From Rhynchospora pubera (Eukaryota; Streptophyta; Magnoliopsida; Poales; Cyperaceae): a stretch of 64,000 nucleotides of DNA. The notes beneath the pieces are model-generated. The model was given only the letters and a program-made list of their open reading frames with translations, was not told where the DNA came from and searched no databases. This document shows positions 37,474-50,590 of this stretch, piece after piece. Positions within the stretch are counted from its first letter, which is position 1; each line of letters starts with the position of its first letter. The translations under genes were made by a program, and so were the position numbers. The stretch spans positions 319,860,513 to 319,924,512 of the forward strand of contig CM051459.1 of the NCBI GenBank assembly GCA_028095005.1, read 5' to 3'.

Positions 37474-37481
37474 ATGAGAAT

Positions 37482-40400
37482 CTTGTAGGGAAATAAAAAA
37501 GAAAGTAGGAAAAATAAGGCCGGTCCGGCGGTCCCTGCCTTGCTGGGCTCCAATCAACGGCCTCACATTAGTTTCTTGGGCTGGACCACTAGATTGATTC
37601 TTAGTTCTAGCATTTGAGCCCTAGATAGTAGATACTAGATAGAGACATAGTATTATTTATACTTTATTTTTCTTGAATCGACCTTTGTCTTGTCACACAA
37701 CTTAGTAACCAATGATAATGATATATATACAACTTCTGCCATAAAAACTTATAACAATCAAATTTTTCACAAAATAAGAGGAGGGCTGAATCCGTATGCT
37801 CTTCCATGCGGGAAATCCTAGGCAGAATGGTTAGTGAATTCATTTTGGATATTCATGTTAAGATGTTTTACAATTATGAAAATTAAATAAGGTACCAAAT
37901 AAATTTTAACAAGGTTCATTCCCGAATTGATGCAAACAAATAAAGTACACGCTGGATGTGTCATGCTCATGCAAAAACAGATATAACAAAGAACCATGAT
38001 CTTGTAGAATGTTTTTGCTGTATTTGGTGTGGTATGTTGAGTTTTTGCTTAAACCAGGTTTTGGAAAGTAGAGGAATCCATTATTGCATATCGACGTCAA
38101 TATGGTTCTGCTATTTTTTTTTTTTTTAAGAGGAAACATATTGAAATCTCCCGAGGAGCATTAAGAAAGATAAAGTGTATTGCATACCGGGCTATACCTC
38201 TTTAAATAAATATTTTTTGAATTAATGAATTATTTTTAGTCAGCTAAAAGTTTGAATAAATGAAAATGTATAAGTGTTGGGTATTTTCTAACCTAGAGTC
38301 GGTTATATAACACAGCACCAAAAGTATCTGAATTTTCAATTTTATTTGTAGAGAGATATGCTTCCACTCTGGCAGGTGTGTCGTCAGTGTGTGGTTGTCT
38401 AGAGGCTAGAGCGGATTTAGACCTTGATTTTTAGAAAACATAATTCATATAATAATTTATTCTCTAAATCTGAAAAAGTATTTGCCCAAATTTCATCTGT
38501 TCCAAAACTTTATTAAGTTTGACATGCTGGGACCTTTTAAATTTTACCCAGATTTATTTAAATTTTGGATCCAATACTGAATTTTTGCGGCAAATAATTG
38601 TACACCGTAGTCCGTAGCATGTTATGATTCCTTTCGTGATGTCCCCCCCCCCCCAAAAAAAAAAAAAAATTCTTCTATATATCTCAGGGAAAAAGTGAAT
38701 AGGATATATATCCCTTCATTAAAAGAATATTTACAACATTACCAAAAACATAAAACTGTAGTTTAGTTGATAGGTTGCAAATTTTGTAATGTTGTCATTT
38801 CATGATGATATCTTGATTGACAATTTGACATATATACAGAAAGTTGACATCAAGCAAATTGTATTTGTGATCATGCATCTATTCAACTCCATCAATGGAT
38901 AGTTAACCAACCTTAATTCCTATAATATAGGCCTAAAGCATAAAATTTCAACGCATCATAAACAGAATAATTAAAGCATTCTTCTTAAAGGCTAGATACA
39001 AAATATCTAGCCCATTAGCATTGTTTAGAAATTAAAGGAATAGATCTTTTGTATTATAATATGAGAATATTTGTTATTTTGTTTTAATTCACGCAGTACC
39101 TCTTTTTTGTCGTACAAGTTATCAAATCTATAGTTTTTTTATATCGTCGTCCCTTAGGCACTAGTACATTCGATAACAGACGCGCGCTTTTACTTAAAAA
39201 ATTTAGTTATTAGCATGTTTACGTAAATATAGAGTACAACATTCTCTGACTAGGGTTACCAGGCCGTTCTTTGGTCTAGTAGCATAGGTATCTGTATAGG
39301 TTAATTAATATTATAGGATCAGTTTTAATTCTTTCTTGTTACATTGGAAATTGAGATGTCAGTCTTTCTCGGACTAATGGATTAATATCAATTAAAAGAC
39401 CCGTATTACAAAACCTAAATATATAGACGAGTTTTGTCATGATATTTCATTGACCTAAATTGAAATATTATTCAAATTCAAGTGTGTATGCATTTTTTGT
39501 GTGCACAATCTAGATGAAATTGCTAACAAATGCGCGCCAGTTTCCTTATTTTTCCTACAAATGGAGAGGATATATATTTTTTTTATGTAGGTTGAGCCCC
39601 TACTAATTCATGAATTGTGCTGTAATTAGGGCAGGCATATTAGAATCACATAGGCTTGACCAAGGTGGTGATAAGTTTCGTTTGTGGAAACATTAATTAG
39701 TAAGAAGCATCCAGTAAAGAGATACTTTTAAATTAAAAGTATTACTTTGAGAAAAAAGGTTAATACCTTTCGGCTGTGCATTGTATTGGCAGAATAGTTC
39801 CTTTGCGGTGCTTTCTTCATGGGCCAAAGATGTTTTATATAATGAAATAGCTAGTTAATTTAGTAAGCTTCCAGAGCGCAATAGTATAGTTAAAGTTCAC
39901 ATATACTGCTATATATATATAGTTGTGATGACATCATTAATTGTGTTGTGCGATCTTAATTTTTCTTTCAATTTGAATTGGACGTGACAAATCTAGTGTG
40001 GTTTTTTTAAGAGATGATTATATATATGTGAGTCAAATTCAAATCATATGACTTAAATTACAGCAGCGTCAATATTGCAAATATATGACAGCTAGAACTG
40101 ACAAAAAAAAAAAGTATAGCAGCTACGGTGAAAATAGCTAGATAGTATAAATAAATTAATAATATATATATGGTATATATATTCGTAATTATTTTTCAGA
40201 GATATACCCACACACACATGGTAATTAAGTTCTATAGCACAACAAAAATTCTGTTGCTACTGTGTACAATGAACCGTTTTGGACCTGAGTCTGAAACTCT
40301 GACCAGTTCCATACAATTCATGCGGGAAACGAGAGGTGTTCATTTTACCAGCAAGAAAGTTTTTTGATGTACTATAGTCATACACATAAGACTCGGCCGA

Positions 40401-40697
40401 CCATACATATACAATCAGATTTTAACGGATGCCAATAACAAATTAAATGAATATAATTTAATTTGAATTTTAGATATTGGAAAATCATGAGCATGATTTA
40501 CTCAGACAACATGCAAACTAATGAAACTTAATTATTTAATGTAATTTTTCAATACTTACATTCACAAAAAAGGTACCTTACTATATATAAACTAAACATT
40601 TATAAAGAAATATTATTGAATCATGCTTTGTTATTGGTAGCATTCTCTTGAATTGTGAACATTAATTTAAATTTAAGAGGCTTCCATCTAAATCTCA

Positions 40698-40774
<77 letters not shown>

Positions 40775-40960
40775 TGATGATGATGATAATAATGATAATG
40801 ATAATAATAATGCCTATCCAATAATAATGATAAATAACAATTTTCTTCATACAATAAAATTATTGCATACAATATCATGATATCAACACTACAACAAATT
40901 CGAATAATTAATAAGAATAAGAATAATCATTCATATTTCAATATATACATACACGCACTA
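37482..40960. other. intergenic, AT-rich, no supported gene
   Basis: No recognisable protein or RNA gene. It contains a C12-A15 run near 38643-38669 and the AAT microsatellite listed separately. Confidence 0.5.
40699..40812. repeat. (AAT)n microsatellite with ATG interruptions
   Basis: About 38 triplets of AAT with an ATG/GAT-rich interruption near 40770-40800. The apparent poly-Tyr minus-strand frame here is an artefact of the repeat. Confidence 0.95.
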
Positions 40961-40965
40961 TTATC

Positions 40966-41721
40966 TGTTGGTGCAAAATCAAATAAATAATTCGGATAGC
41001 TTAAAATAAATAAAATAAATAATTAAAACAGTTTTTACCCGAATCGCGCTAGGCGCTGTCCTTAAGCGTATTCCGTCTCAACGTGTAAGAGGAACCACAA
41101 CCAAGATAAGACGGGTAAGTGTCACTCCTTAGGGCACGACCGGAGAAATGACTGATGAGAGATCTCCACAATATCCAGCAAAATCAATCGGAATAACATT
41201 CAAATTAAATTGAAAATTTTTATGAGGAATATCAATATGGAGAATAGAAATTTTGATCAAGTTTATTTTTCTGTCTCAATTTCTCCATTGATCAAATGGT
41301 ATATTCGGTCTGTATAACATCTTCCAAATGAGCTGTTTATATATAGAATTCTCAAATGACTTTTAGTATAGCTCATATTAAAAGCAACATTAATATGAAT
41401 TAATGAATTAATGACCATGTTCTTAGACATGGAGAAAATGGCTTTTATTACCTAAAACTGTCCAGAAATAAATAAAGAAAATGAATGGCTTATCGGTTAA
41501 ATGAATAATTTAGACATTGATGGAAATATTAGGTTATGAAAAGATAATGGTCAAAATAAAAAAAAAAAACAAAGCAAACGGAAATATAGTGGGAGTATGA
41601 ATTATTTCATTTTTCAACACAAAGATAAGTTTTATTGGGCCACACCTGATTTAATTTGTCAAAAGAAAATTTTAGATCGATAATTTCATACGAAATTTTG
41701 AGTTTTCTAAAATATCCAACA
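40966..41721 (-). repeat. LTR, left copy (756 bp)
   Basis: TG...CA-bounded LTR, nearly identical to 44489-45239. It shares blocks such as CGAATCGCGCTAGGCGCT and AGTGTCACTCCTTAGGGCAC. Its outer edge adjoins TSD TTATC. Confidence 0.93.
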
Positions 41722-41999
41722 ATCCCCCACAAAATAAAAAATTTATGAACATCAAAATATGAGATATGAAAACTGATTAGGGATTTCATTAGAGCAAAAT
41801 GATCACTTTCAAATATATTTAGATATATAATAAAGCAAATTAAGGATTTTATTGAAACAAATGATCACTTTCAAATTAAAAAAATTGGATAAATTTAGAA
41901 ATTTGGAACAATCAAAATGGTGAATAACAAATTGCTGGATATTTATATTCGCATCATGAAGTAGTTTTCAAATTTTGAACTTCACTTACTATAGGTGCA

Positions 42000-42480
42000 T
42001 CAAATTTGGAGGAGACAGAGAGAACTTATGTCTTGAACTCGTTCCTTGGACCCAAATTCTACGACACCATACACGTAATACGGAGAAAAATCATCGCGGG
42101 GTGCGCATTAATGGCCATACGCATGTACCTTGGATTTTTCATGAGAGGCTTACCCATGCCCCGCACCGCGGCCGTATACAGACACTCTCATATAGGTGAG
42201 TCCCTGCCAAGGATGTGCGTAGATGAACATCCCACGGAAATTACCGCTTTGGTCCTCATTAAGAGCTAATATGCTCAACCTTACATCTACATAGAGCACA
42301 CTCACCATAGGGATGGGGTTGGAGTCTATGCTCCTAAAAAGTGTGTACTCTTTGACCACTTGTCGGATTGTTATTACCCATTGAATCTCTTTCCAGGGGT
42401 CTGCCTTTCGGAGATTGGATTGCCCCCGCAAGTGGCCCTTTAGGGCTGAACCCATCCCCCTCGATGAAATATGAACTTCT
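42000..42480. other. GC-richer internal block of the LTR element, open on both strands
   Basis: This block stands out from the AT-rich interior. It is open on the plus strand (42006-42269, 87 codons) and the minus strand (42455-42150, 101 codons), and neither product matches a family I recognise. It may be a conserved packaging or regulatory RNA domain, or a captured sequence. The minus frame is in the sense of the element. Which strand, if any, is translated cannot be decided from the window. Confidence 0.5.
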
Positions 42481-44488
42481 CATCAAGTTCATAGAACTTC
42501 TCATTAAGTTCATCTCATTTTTTATTATTATTATTATTATTTTTTTTTTCATTTTCTCATGCCGACTAGTCGCTTCAATACTTGAGCTCAAGTCATTTTC
42601 TTTTTCCTGCAAAGAAACTTCCAAAAACAACGTCTCCAAAACTTTTATTAGTGATAATCCGTAAATCATTTCATAATAGCATCTTGCTAATATAAATTTA
42701 CTCATGTATAATAATATTTATCAATAATCAATTAATCACAGATCATATTTTTATTGAAACGTGGAACTCAAATTTATAAAGTTGATCATAACTGATTTTC
42801 ATTTATACCCCCACATTTCCTTTTAAGAATTTTACTTTTGTAATTTTGTGAGTTAAACTTTCTTTGTCATAACTCTCATTTACGATGAAACCAAATAATC
42901 GGAATTTAACTCCAGACATGAATTAATATACTTATCTAATAAATAAGTCCATAATATAATAATTTCGGAGTACTGAATTGGCAGTAATATATTATTTATG
43001 GAAGTTTATATATAAAGTAAGAACTTCCAATTATTCTTCATCAAGTTCACATATTAGAATTAAGATATATATATGGATATATGGATACTTAGATCAAATT
43101 AAATGGAGTATAACAATGGGAGATATAACAAAAATATTCATGGTGATTAATAAGAATTTAAAGGTGGCCAGCCTTTAATTTTTCAATTTCAACACCAATA
43201 ATTTTATTTATTAAGGAAGCACATTGCTTAAGGAAGCACATTGCTGAACAATGAAATATTATAAATCAATGCAATTAATTGGTGAAGTGGATCAAAGATA
43301 ACCAAAGGGAGTAATGAAAATTATAAGATGAGTCATTTATATCTCAAAGGAAATGTATCAACGTTCTGACATTTATATCTCAAACTAAAAGTGAGTCATT
43401 AATCATAGACACAGAATTATTTGACTGTTGTCACCAAGAGATCAAAGCCTGTATTTAAATATTTGGTAGAAACTTAAACCACGAATAGTAGAGAAGTATA
43501 ATTCAAGAGTGTCAAGATCTCAAATGAATATAATAAAGACTAGTACGGCTAGCAATATATCAAGTATGCAAATGTCATAGATTCATCGATTTTCTAAAAT
43601 AATTCAGTTGATCTACGCATGATATTGTCTAAACATTAGACTTAAAAATATCAACACACTAGGTGTGACAGAGATCAATATTGAATGAATCAAGGGTCAG
43701 GAAAATATTGGCATCAACACAAGATGTTTATAATCAGATAATAATTTCTCGAATCAGTTTGATAAGTCAAAACTAGTTAAATAATTAAGATAAATTACGA
43801 TAATATATCAAACAATTTAAATATCGTCTCACTGTTATTGGAAAACTTGACCAAAATCAAAATCAACAACAATATTCATAGAAAGTAAATAGGATAAGAT
43901 TCAAGAAAATATTTGACACGTATAGATACAAAAATTCGTTGCGAAAAATGGCTAGTCACATGCCAATAGATTATATATCTTAATTGCAAATAAAGGGGCT
44001 ATAATCAACAGTTGAAGAAACGGATCAATATTGAATTAACGGACCATGAATAAATATATTGGAAATTAACAATAGAAGGATGCCCAAACAGTTTATTAAT
44101 TCAAATACATGTCACAGATAGCATCAGATGAAGAAGCTTATAGGATCAATATCTAATAATTAAGTTTAACATATTTGCCAACAATTTAAGATATCTATTA
44201 AGGCAAATTAGACTACAGCACTTGAATCAAAGTTCAATAGTATTTATTAAAAGGAAATATAATAATCCTTTTATTTTAATTCGACTAGAAAATAAGTTAG
44301 ACACCAGGATTTTTTTTTATTAACAAATATTATCCGAATGAATACAATAATTTTATGGTTATACAATGCATACGAATAAATAATTATTAACAGTTAAATC
44401 ACAATCAGTAAAGATTACACTTATGTGATTTTGCTAAATTTTAATTATATATTATTGCTATCCAAATCACGGAATATACGCTTAAGAT

Positions 44489-45239
44489 TGTTGGTGCAAA
44501 ATCAAATAAATAATTCGGATAGCTTAAAATAAATAAAATAAATAATTAAGACAATTTTTACCCGAATCGCGCTAGGCGCTATCCTTAAGCGTATTCCGTC
44601 TCAACGTGCAAGAGAAACCGCAACCAAGATAAGACAGGTAAGTGTCACTCCTTAGGGCACGACCGGAGAAATGACTGATGAGAGATCTCCACAATATCCA
44701 GCAAAATCAATCGGAATAACATTCAAATTAAATTGAAAATTTTTATGAGGAATATCAATATGGAGAATAGAAATTTTGATCAAGTTTATTTTTCTGTCTC
44801 AATTTCTCCATTGATCAAATGGTATATTCGGTCTGTATAACATCTTCCAAATGAGCTGTTTATATATAGAATTCTCAAATGGCTTTTAGTATAGCTCATA
44901 TTAAAAGCAACATCAATATGAATTAATGAATTAATGACCACGTTCTTAGACATGGAGAAAATGGCTTTTATTTCCTAAAACTGTCCAGAAATAAATAAAG
45001 AAAATGAATGACTTATCGGTTAAATGAGTAATTTAGACATTGATGGAAATATTAGGTTATGAAAAGATAATGGTCAAAATAAAAAAAACAAAGCAAACGG
45101 AAATATAGTGGGAGTATGAATTATTTCATTTTTCAACACTAAGATAAGTTTTATTGGGCCACACCTGATTTAATTGTCAAAAGAAAATTTTAGATCAATA
45201 ATTTCATACGAAATTTTGAGTTTTCTAAAATATCCAACA
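44489..45239 (-). repeat. LTR, right copy (751 bp)
   Basis: Partner of the left LTR with a few substitutions and small indels (for example a shorter A-run near 45081-45090). It is followed by TSD TTATC at 45240-45244. Confidence 0.93.
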
Positions 45240-45244
45240 TTATC

Positions 45245-46719
45245 TGTATTCATAAATATAAGGATTAATTTAATACCCACACAGACAATTGATTGGATAT
45301 GATTCGATCCGTTAACTTTACTCATAGCAGCGGGTGGGGAACCTGAAAGTATGTATATATATACATCAATTATTTGGACACAGAAACAACGTTATGTCGG
45401 TTTGTGATGCATGAACCTTTTGGCTTCATGACATAATAATCTATTGCTTTACATGTAAAAATGTTTATGTTACCATGAAAATGGACATTTGCTAGAATTT
45501 TTTATTCATTATTTGACAAAATAAAATTTTGTTACCTCAAGTGAGTGCTCAATAAAATTCTGGATAAAAAAAATCACACGTTCCTGCCTACCTAACCAAA
45601 AAAAACTCAGGAAATTCCTTTCGTATTATAATCTAACGACAATGGGGATATATTCCTCGCCTCAATTTCATCAATAACAAATTGAAAAGAAACTGTTTAA
45701 GGAAACCATTTATTTTTCTTTACAATTACTAATTGAGGTGGGAGCAGACTTAATTTATTGATTAGACAGTTCGCTATCTCTTGCAGTCGATCAATAACAT
45801 GACTTTAGATTTTTTTTTAGAAACAAAAAATATTCAAAAATAAATCCAATTTGATATATCTTGAAATTATTTAAGTAAAGTTTAAAATTGAAATTTTAAA
45901 TCATAGATATCATCCATTCAATAATTGAATTATATATTTGAAGGGTTGAAATTAAAGACTATGATTTATTGTTAAATTTTACTACTCAAATAGTTAAATT
46001 ACATGAAATTTTATTTTTATTTTGTCTATTCATAGTAAAATTATGAAAGTGTTTATATAAACTGATTCAAAAGAATATTATAAATTAAAATTGGCAAATA
46101 TATAGGAGTGCATTAACATTTTTTTCTTCTATAAATCCATACTCCTGTATAGGAGTGCATGACAGCATGAGTGCTTATGGCTCAAGGGAAATAAATACAT
46201 GGCATGCGCAGAATAAGGAATAAAGGCATCTGACCTCACATATTTGACTTGACTGCACTAATTAGCCCCCATCGGATTCAATTCAATTTTAACCAAGAAT
46301 CAAATCCGAAAGGCATCTTCATCCCTCCTCTAGCAATGGCCAATTCTTGCATTATGCATTAAAAAAATATGAGAGAACTTGATTCAAGCTTTTTTTCCCC
46401 AAATAAACAATATATCAAGTGATCATGAACGTAAGCAAAGGAAAATGGCGACACTTTTCTGCCTTTCTCATGCATTTTGCATGTTGCCATCTGACAAATA
46501 GCGGATACCTCTGCTTCTGATCTTACACGTTTATGCACTGTAAGCTTGACAACTCATGCATGATCAAAATTTTTTTTTTTAGTTCTAATTCCAACATATT
46601 TTCCTTAATTAAGAAGCTTGTTGCAAAACTAATAAGAAAAATACAGCTTTGTTAGCTAGTAAAACTAGGCATAACTAAAGATTTTTTTTTTTATCAAAGA
46701 TTATCTTGCTCAAGTTTTA
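45245..46719. other. intergenic between LTR element and CACTA element
   Basis: AT-rich with no recognisable coding or RNA gene. It separates two independent transposon insertions. Confidence 0.5.
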
Positions 46720-46739
46720 ATTCACTACCACAAAAAGAG

Positions 46740-47010
46740 GCTTTTGTAACGGGTCATTTGTAACGGATTTTATAAAAACCGTTACAGAACTGTTAGAGAC
46801 CACGCGGAAAAAAAAATAATCCAATCTGTAACGGTTTTTAAAAAACAACCGTTATGACTTTTCCGTCACAGAAAAGGAAAAAAACTGTAAACCCTTCTGT
46901 AACGGTTTTTTTATAAAAACCGTTATTCGAATCTGTAACGGTTTTTATTTAAAACCCGTTATAGAACCTAATTTGGTCTTCTGTAACGGTTTTAAACAAA
47001 TAACCGTTAT
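46740..47010. repeat. left subterminal palindromic repeats of the CACTA element
   Basis: At least eight GTAACGG/CCGTTA motifs are arranged as short hairpins (for example CTGTAACGGTTTTTATAAAA then ACCGTTA). Confidence 0.9.
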
Positions 47011-47029
47011 AGTTTTGGGTCGAAATAAA

Positions 47030-47530
47030 GGCTATGGAACCTTTATTTCTCCGATCGACCAAGCCCTCTCCTTCTTCATTTCGTGTTTTTCTTCCCCTCG
47101 ATCTCTCCGCCGCCTCTTTGCCTCGCTCGATCGCCCCACTCTCGCTAGCAGGACGAGAGATCGCCACCAACCTCTCTATTTTCCAAACCCTAGCCATCTC
47201 TTTTCCGTCCAATCCGATCTGCACTCAGCGCTCGCTGCCTTCTCGCAAACCCTAGCACGAAATTAGTCCATCATCCCACCCAACTCATCTCGCTTGTAGA
47301 TCCGTCAGCGGCGCTGGTGGTCGGGTCTCTTTCTGATCTGTCACCTATTCCTAGCTCCGCCTACTACCTCTGTGGTCGCCTCGTCCTCAACAACGGTGAA
47401 GGCTATGTACTGCCGAAGGTTGAGAAGTTGGTGCGCGATTTCTGCCAAACTTTCCCTCGCGACAGAACAATTGGTGTCAATCTTCTCCGTGGCAGTAAAA
47501 ATCATCAATCCAGTACTATATAAACCCTCA
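47030..47530 (+). other. GC-rich, gene-like block inside the CACTA element
   Basis: Base composition is far richer in C and G than its surroundings, with CTCTCC-type words and AAACCCTAG motifs typical of plant gene leaders. Frames on the plus strand (for example 46973-47266 and 47317-47523) are short and not recognised. It may be the remnant of the first exons of the transposon's own genes or captured host sequence. Confidence 0.45.
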
Positions 47531-49828
47531 ACCTTCTGCTCTTTGCAACATCTAGGGTTTACACATATCCTCAATTTTACTGCTCGGTACTTTTATGTTC
47601 CTCTATTTTTCCCAATTTTATCTTTCAATTTTTGCATAGATATAAACATTGAGTAAGATTTTGACATCGAGTTTAACTTTTTCAATTATTTTTGAGAATC
47701 ATTTGCGCCTTTATCAGTACTGTGCACCTTTATCAGTATCTCTGGCATGTAGTGATAAGAGCAATCTATAGGTTGCTGATTTTATATCTTTTCTTGATAT
47801 TTGAAGTCGCCAATTCTTTTTGGGGGCTAGGCTCATTGTACAACAATATATAAGCAAAACATAAAAACTTATTTCCTTTTGAAAACTGAAATTAGGATTG
47901 CTGGGGTCAGTTGCAGGTGGATTACAAAAAGTGCAGCAGTACACCTAAGGTCCTTAATTTTGACAGCATGTTTTTATTCCTTGCTTGTTGTTCACTGGTA
48001 GCATGGGCTCCATAGTTTGAACTTCTCTCATGGTCATTTTTGTCATTGTTTTGTACTCTCTTTCATATCATCTAATAAGATCCAAGGTCATTATGGTAAT
48101 TTGTTATTAATTAGCTATGTTTTTACCTCTTTTTAATTTGATAAACCAAACAAGAGAAACAAAGGGAAAGTTAACTATTTTTCTTTCCTTTCATTAATCA
48201 TCCAAACAAAAGGAAGTAAATATTTTTCCATTCCCTCATTTTCCATATCATTTAACTTTGATGCATGAACACAGACTGAAACTAGATCAAGAGCATGCAT
48301 GGAGATTAAATGGTCAATATGGTGTATTTCTAAGGAAAGTGGATCATATTATTCATGAGGAGCTACTCAATTATGGCAGGACTTAGAGTCAAATGCTCAA
48401 TACGGCCTATTTCAAGGATGACCAATTGCAAAAGGTACTTATTTATCTAATTACCATTTGAGTGCTAATTCTTAAATTTATTAGCAATTAGTTATGGCTT
48501 TAAGTACAAGTACCATAATGTCTGGCATTGTATTAGTCTTGATTCTTTTTATATGTTAATAGATCTTGGACTATTCTGCATGGTTCTTATATAGAGGAGA
48601 GACTATACGCCAAGCTTTCATGGTCAGATATCTTTAGCAAGTTGCTTGAACTTTACATCTTTAAATTTATGTCAGGACATTTCTCATGTTCCATTAGTGC
48701 TATATTGGAAGAACCAATCATAGTTCTGACTTCACTTTTATGTTCTTTCTCGAGATAATTGGCTTACTTTCTGCATTGTTGCAAAGATAATTATAAGTTT
48801 GGGGATTTGGAGGAATCTGAGACATGGGCCAGTGAGTTGGTGTGCTCAGTTATTGTAGGAATTTTTTTTTTAAGTTTTCTATATTAGCAGGCATAGTCGA
48901 ATTAGGATAAGAAATTTTCTATATTGAGCTTAGTGTAAGAGGGCTCTCATTATGGAGGACAAAATGAAATTTTCTATATAGGAATCTGTTATAAACTATT
49001 AGAACCAAAATGTATATCTAAGTTAAATACAAATCATGGTCTTACTTCTTTGTTTGATTTGTTTTGTTTATATTCAATCCGATATGAAATGCTATCTAGA
49101 ACGGTTACATACATGATGCATAATACCTAAAAAATGTGATACCAAATGGATCCAGTACCAACATGAATAATTTAATTGAGAATTTAAGGTAGGATTATGA
49201 AGTTCATTATATTCAGTTGATGCAAATCTAGCATAGATTCTTTATTGTCGGTACGTTCAATACCTGTGCCAAGCCCAACTTGCATTTCTTTGGTCTCTGA
49301 AAAAAGAAATGCATGTTCACAACTCACAAGTTCATTCTTGATTTCTGATGCAGATGGCAAATGATCAATGACCTGAGAAGCATAGAACAAATATTGAAGC
49401 AAGTCTATGCTGATCACTCAACAGATGTTAACATCTATCTAGATTTCTCATGAGGCATTATCTAGGTAATTCACCTATTTTTCCTTCTAAATTTAGCGTA
49501 AAAAATGGTTGGTGTGTTGCTATTTTGTTCTTATACATCTATCCAGATTTGAGAAAATATGATCTTTGTCAAATTTCAGAATGAGACTGGTCTCTAGAGT
49601 ATCATGCATTTATATAGTTTTGTAGTAGTTATAGTTGAAGTAATCACATTGTTATTGTCAGACTGAACCCTGCATCTTTAATTATCATAAAAAAAGAATT
49701 ACAAAATATTTTACTACAGAGATCGGCAACAGTGAAGAATAAGAAAGTATTTTTTTATTGTCTGATCAAGGACACAACAGATATGATTTTATTTTGTAAA
49801 TTCGAGCAATTACAGGTTGACATAGATT

Positions 49829-50012
49829 GTCGAGCAAACGGAAGCCGTGTCGGATGGATGAAAGTCGTGGTCGAGCGACCGAAAGCCGTGTCGGATGGAT
49901 GAAAACTGTGGTCGAGCGACCGAAAGCCGTGCCGGATGGATGAAAACCGTGGTCGAGCGACCGAAAGTCGTGTCGGATTGATGAAAGCCGTGGTCGACGA
50001 TCGAAAGCCAAG
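49829..50012. repeat. 41-bp tandem repeat array in the CACTA element
   Basis: Units start with GTCGAGC at 49829, 49870, 49911 and 49952, and a variant (GTCGACG) at 49993, giving a period of exactly 41 bp. Each has GAAAGCCGTGTCGGATGGAT. Because 41 is not a multiple of three, the open minus-strand frame over the array (49766-50017) reads the unit in rotating frames and is not good evidence of a protein. Confidence 0.92.
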
Positions 50013-50184
50013 TCCAATTAACTGTTATTTATATTAGTTTTACATTATTTATATGCATGATTACGATTGTGTCTCTAGCCAAAAAATATTATGTTATTTA
50101 TATTATCTTTATTGTTGCACGTTTATATGATGTTTATATGATATAGTGATGGTAGCATAAATGATTTTTTTTTAAAAAAATAAG

Positions 50185-50590
50185 AGTTTTGTAACGGTTA
50201 TTATATAAAACCGTTATAAATAAAATTTATTTTTTTTAAAAAAACCAAGAGTTCTGTAACGGTTAATATATAATAACCGTTATAGAATCTAGCATTCTGT
50301 AACGGTTAATATATAATAACCGTTATAGAATGGTTAATATATAATAACCGTTATAGAATTTAGCATTCTGTAACGGTTAATATATAATAACCGTTATTGA
50401 ATCTAGCATTCTGTAACGGTTATTATATAATAACCGTTACAGAAGGCTAGCTTATGTAACGGTTATTATATAATAACCGTTATAACTTTGTAACGGTTAT
50501 TAAGGCTTCTGTAACGGGGGCTACAGTAACGGGGTCTACAGTAACGGTAGGATAACCGTTACTAAGCTCTTTTATTAACCGTTACAGAAG
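50185..50590. repeat. right subterminal palindromic repeats of the CACTA element
   Basis: More than ten GTAACGGTTATTATATAATA-type palindromes with AACCGTTA on the other arm. They are denser than at the left end. Confidence 0.9.

Larger units (their letters stand above)
40966..45239 (-). mobile_element. non-autonomous LTR retrotransposon (LARD-like), 4.27 kb
   Basis: Two direct LTRs (40966-41721 and 44489-45239) are flanked by a perfect 5-bp TSD TTATC (40961-40965 and 45240-45244). Each LTR begins TGTTGG and ends CCAACA. Next to the left LTR the sequence is, on the minus strand, TTTTGTGGGGGAT, a good polypurine tract, so the element is read on the minus strand. No standard tRNA-Met binding site was found by the other LTR. 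The 2767-bp interior has no gag, protease, integrase or reverse transcriptase, which fits a large retrotransposon derivative that depends on enzymes from a partner element. The LTRs differ at only about 20 sites plus small indels, so insertion is fairly recent. Confidence 0.92.

Noticed and set aside
40621..40878. Poly-Tyr minus-strand frame
   Set aside because: Produced by the AAT microsatellite.
42334..42705. 123-codon minus-strand frame inside the LTR element
   Set aside because: Contains an Ile/Lys low-complexity part from an ATT repeat; it overlaps another open frame and has no family motif.
46973..47656. Overlapping frames on both strands in the CACTA interior
   Set aside because: Short, mutually overlapping in different frames, and no recognisable domain; reported as a composition block, not as genes.
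49766..50017. 83-codon repetitive minus-strand frame
   Set aside because: Explained by a 41-bp tandem array read in rotating frames.
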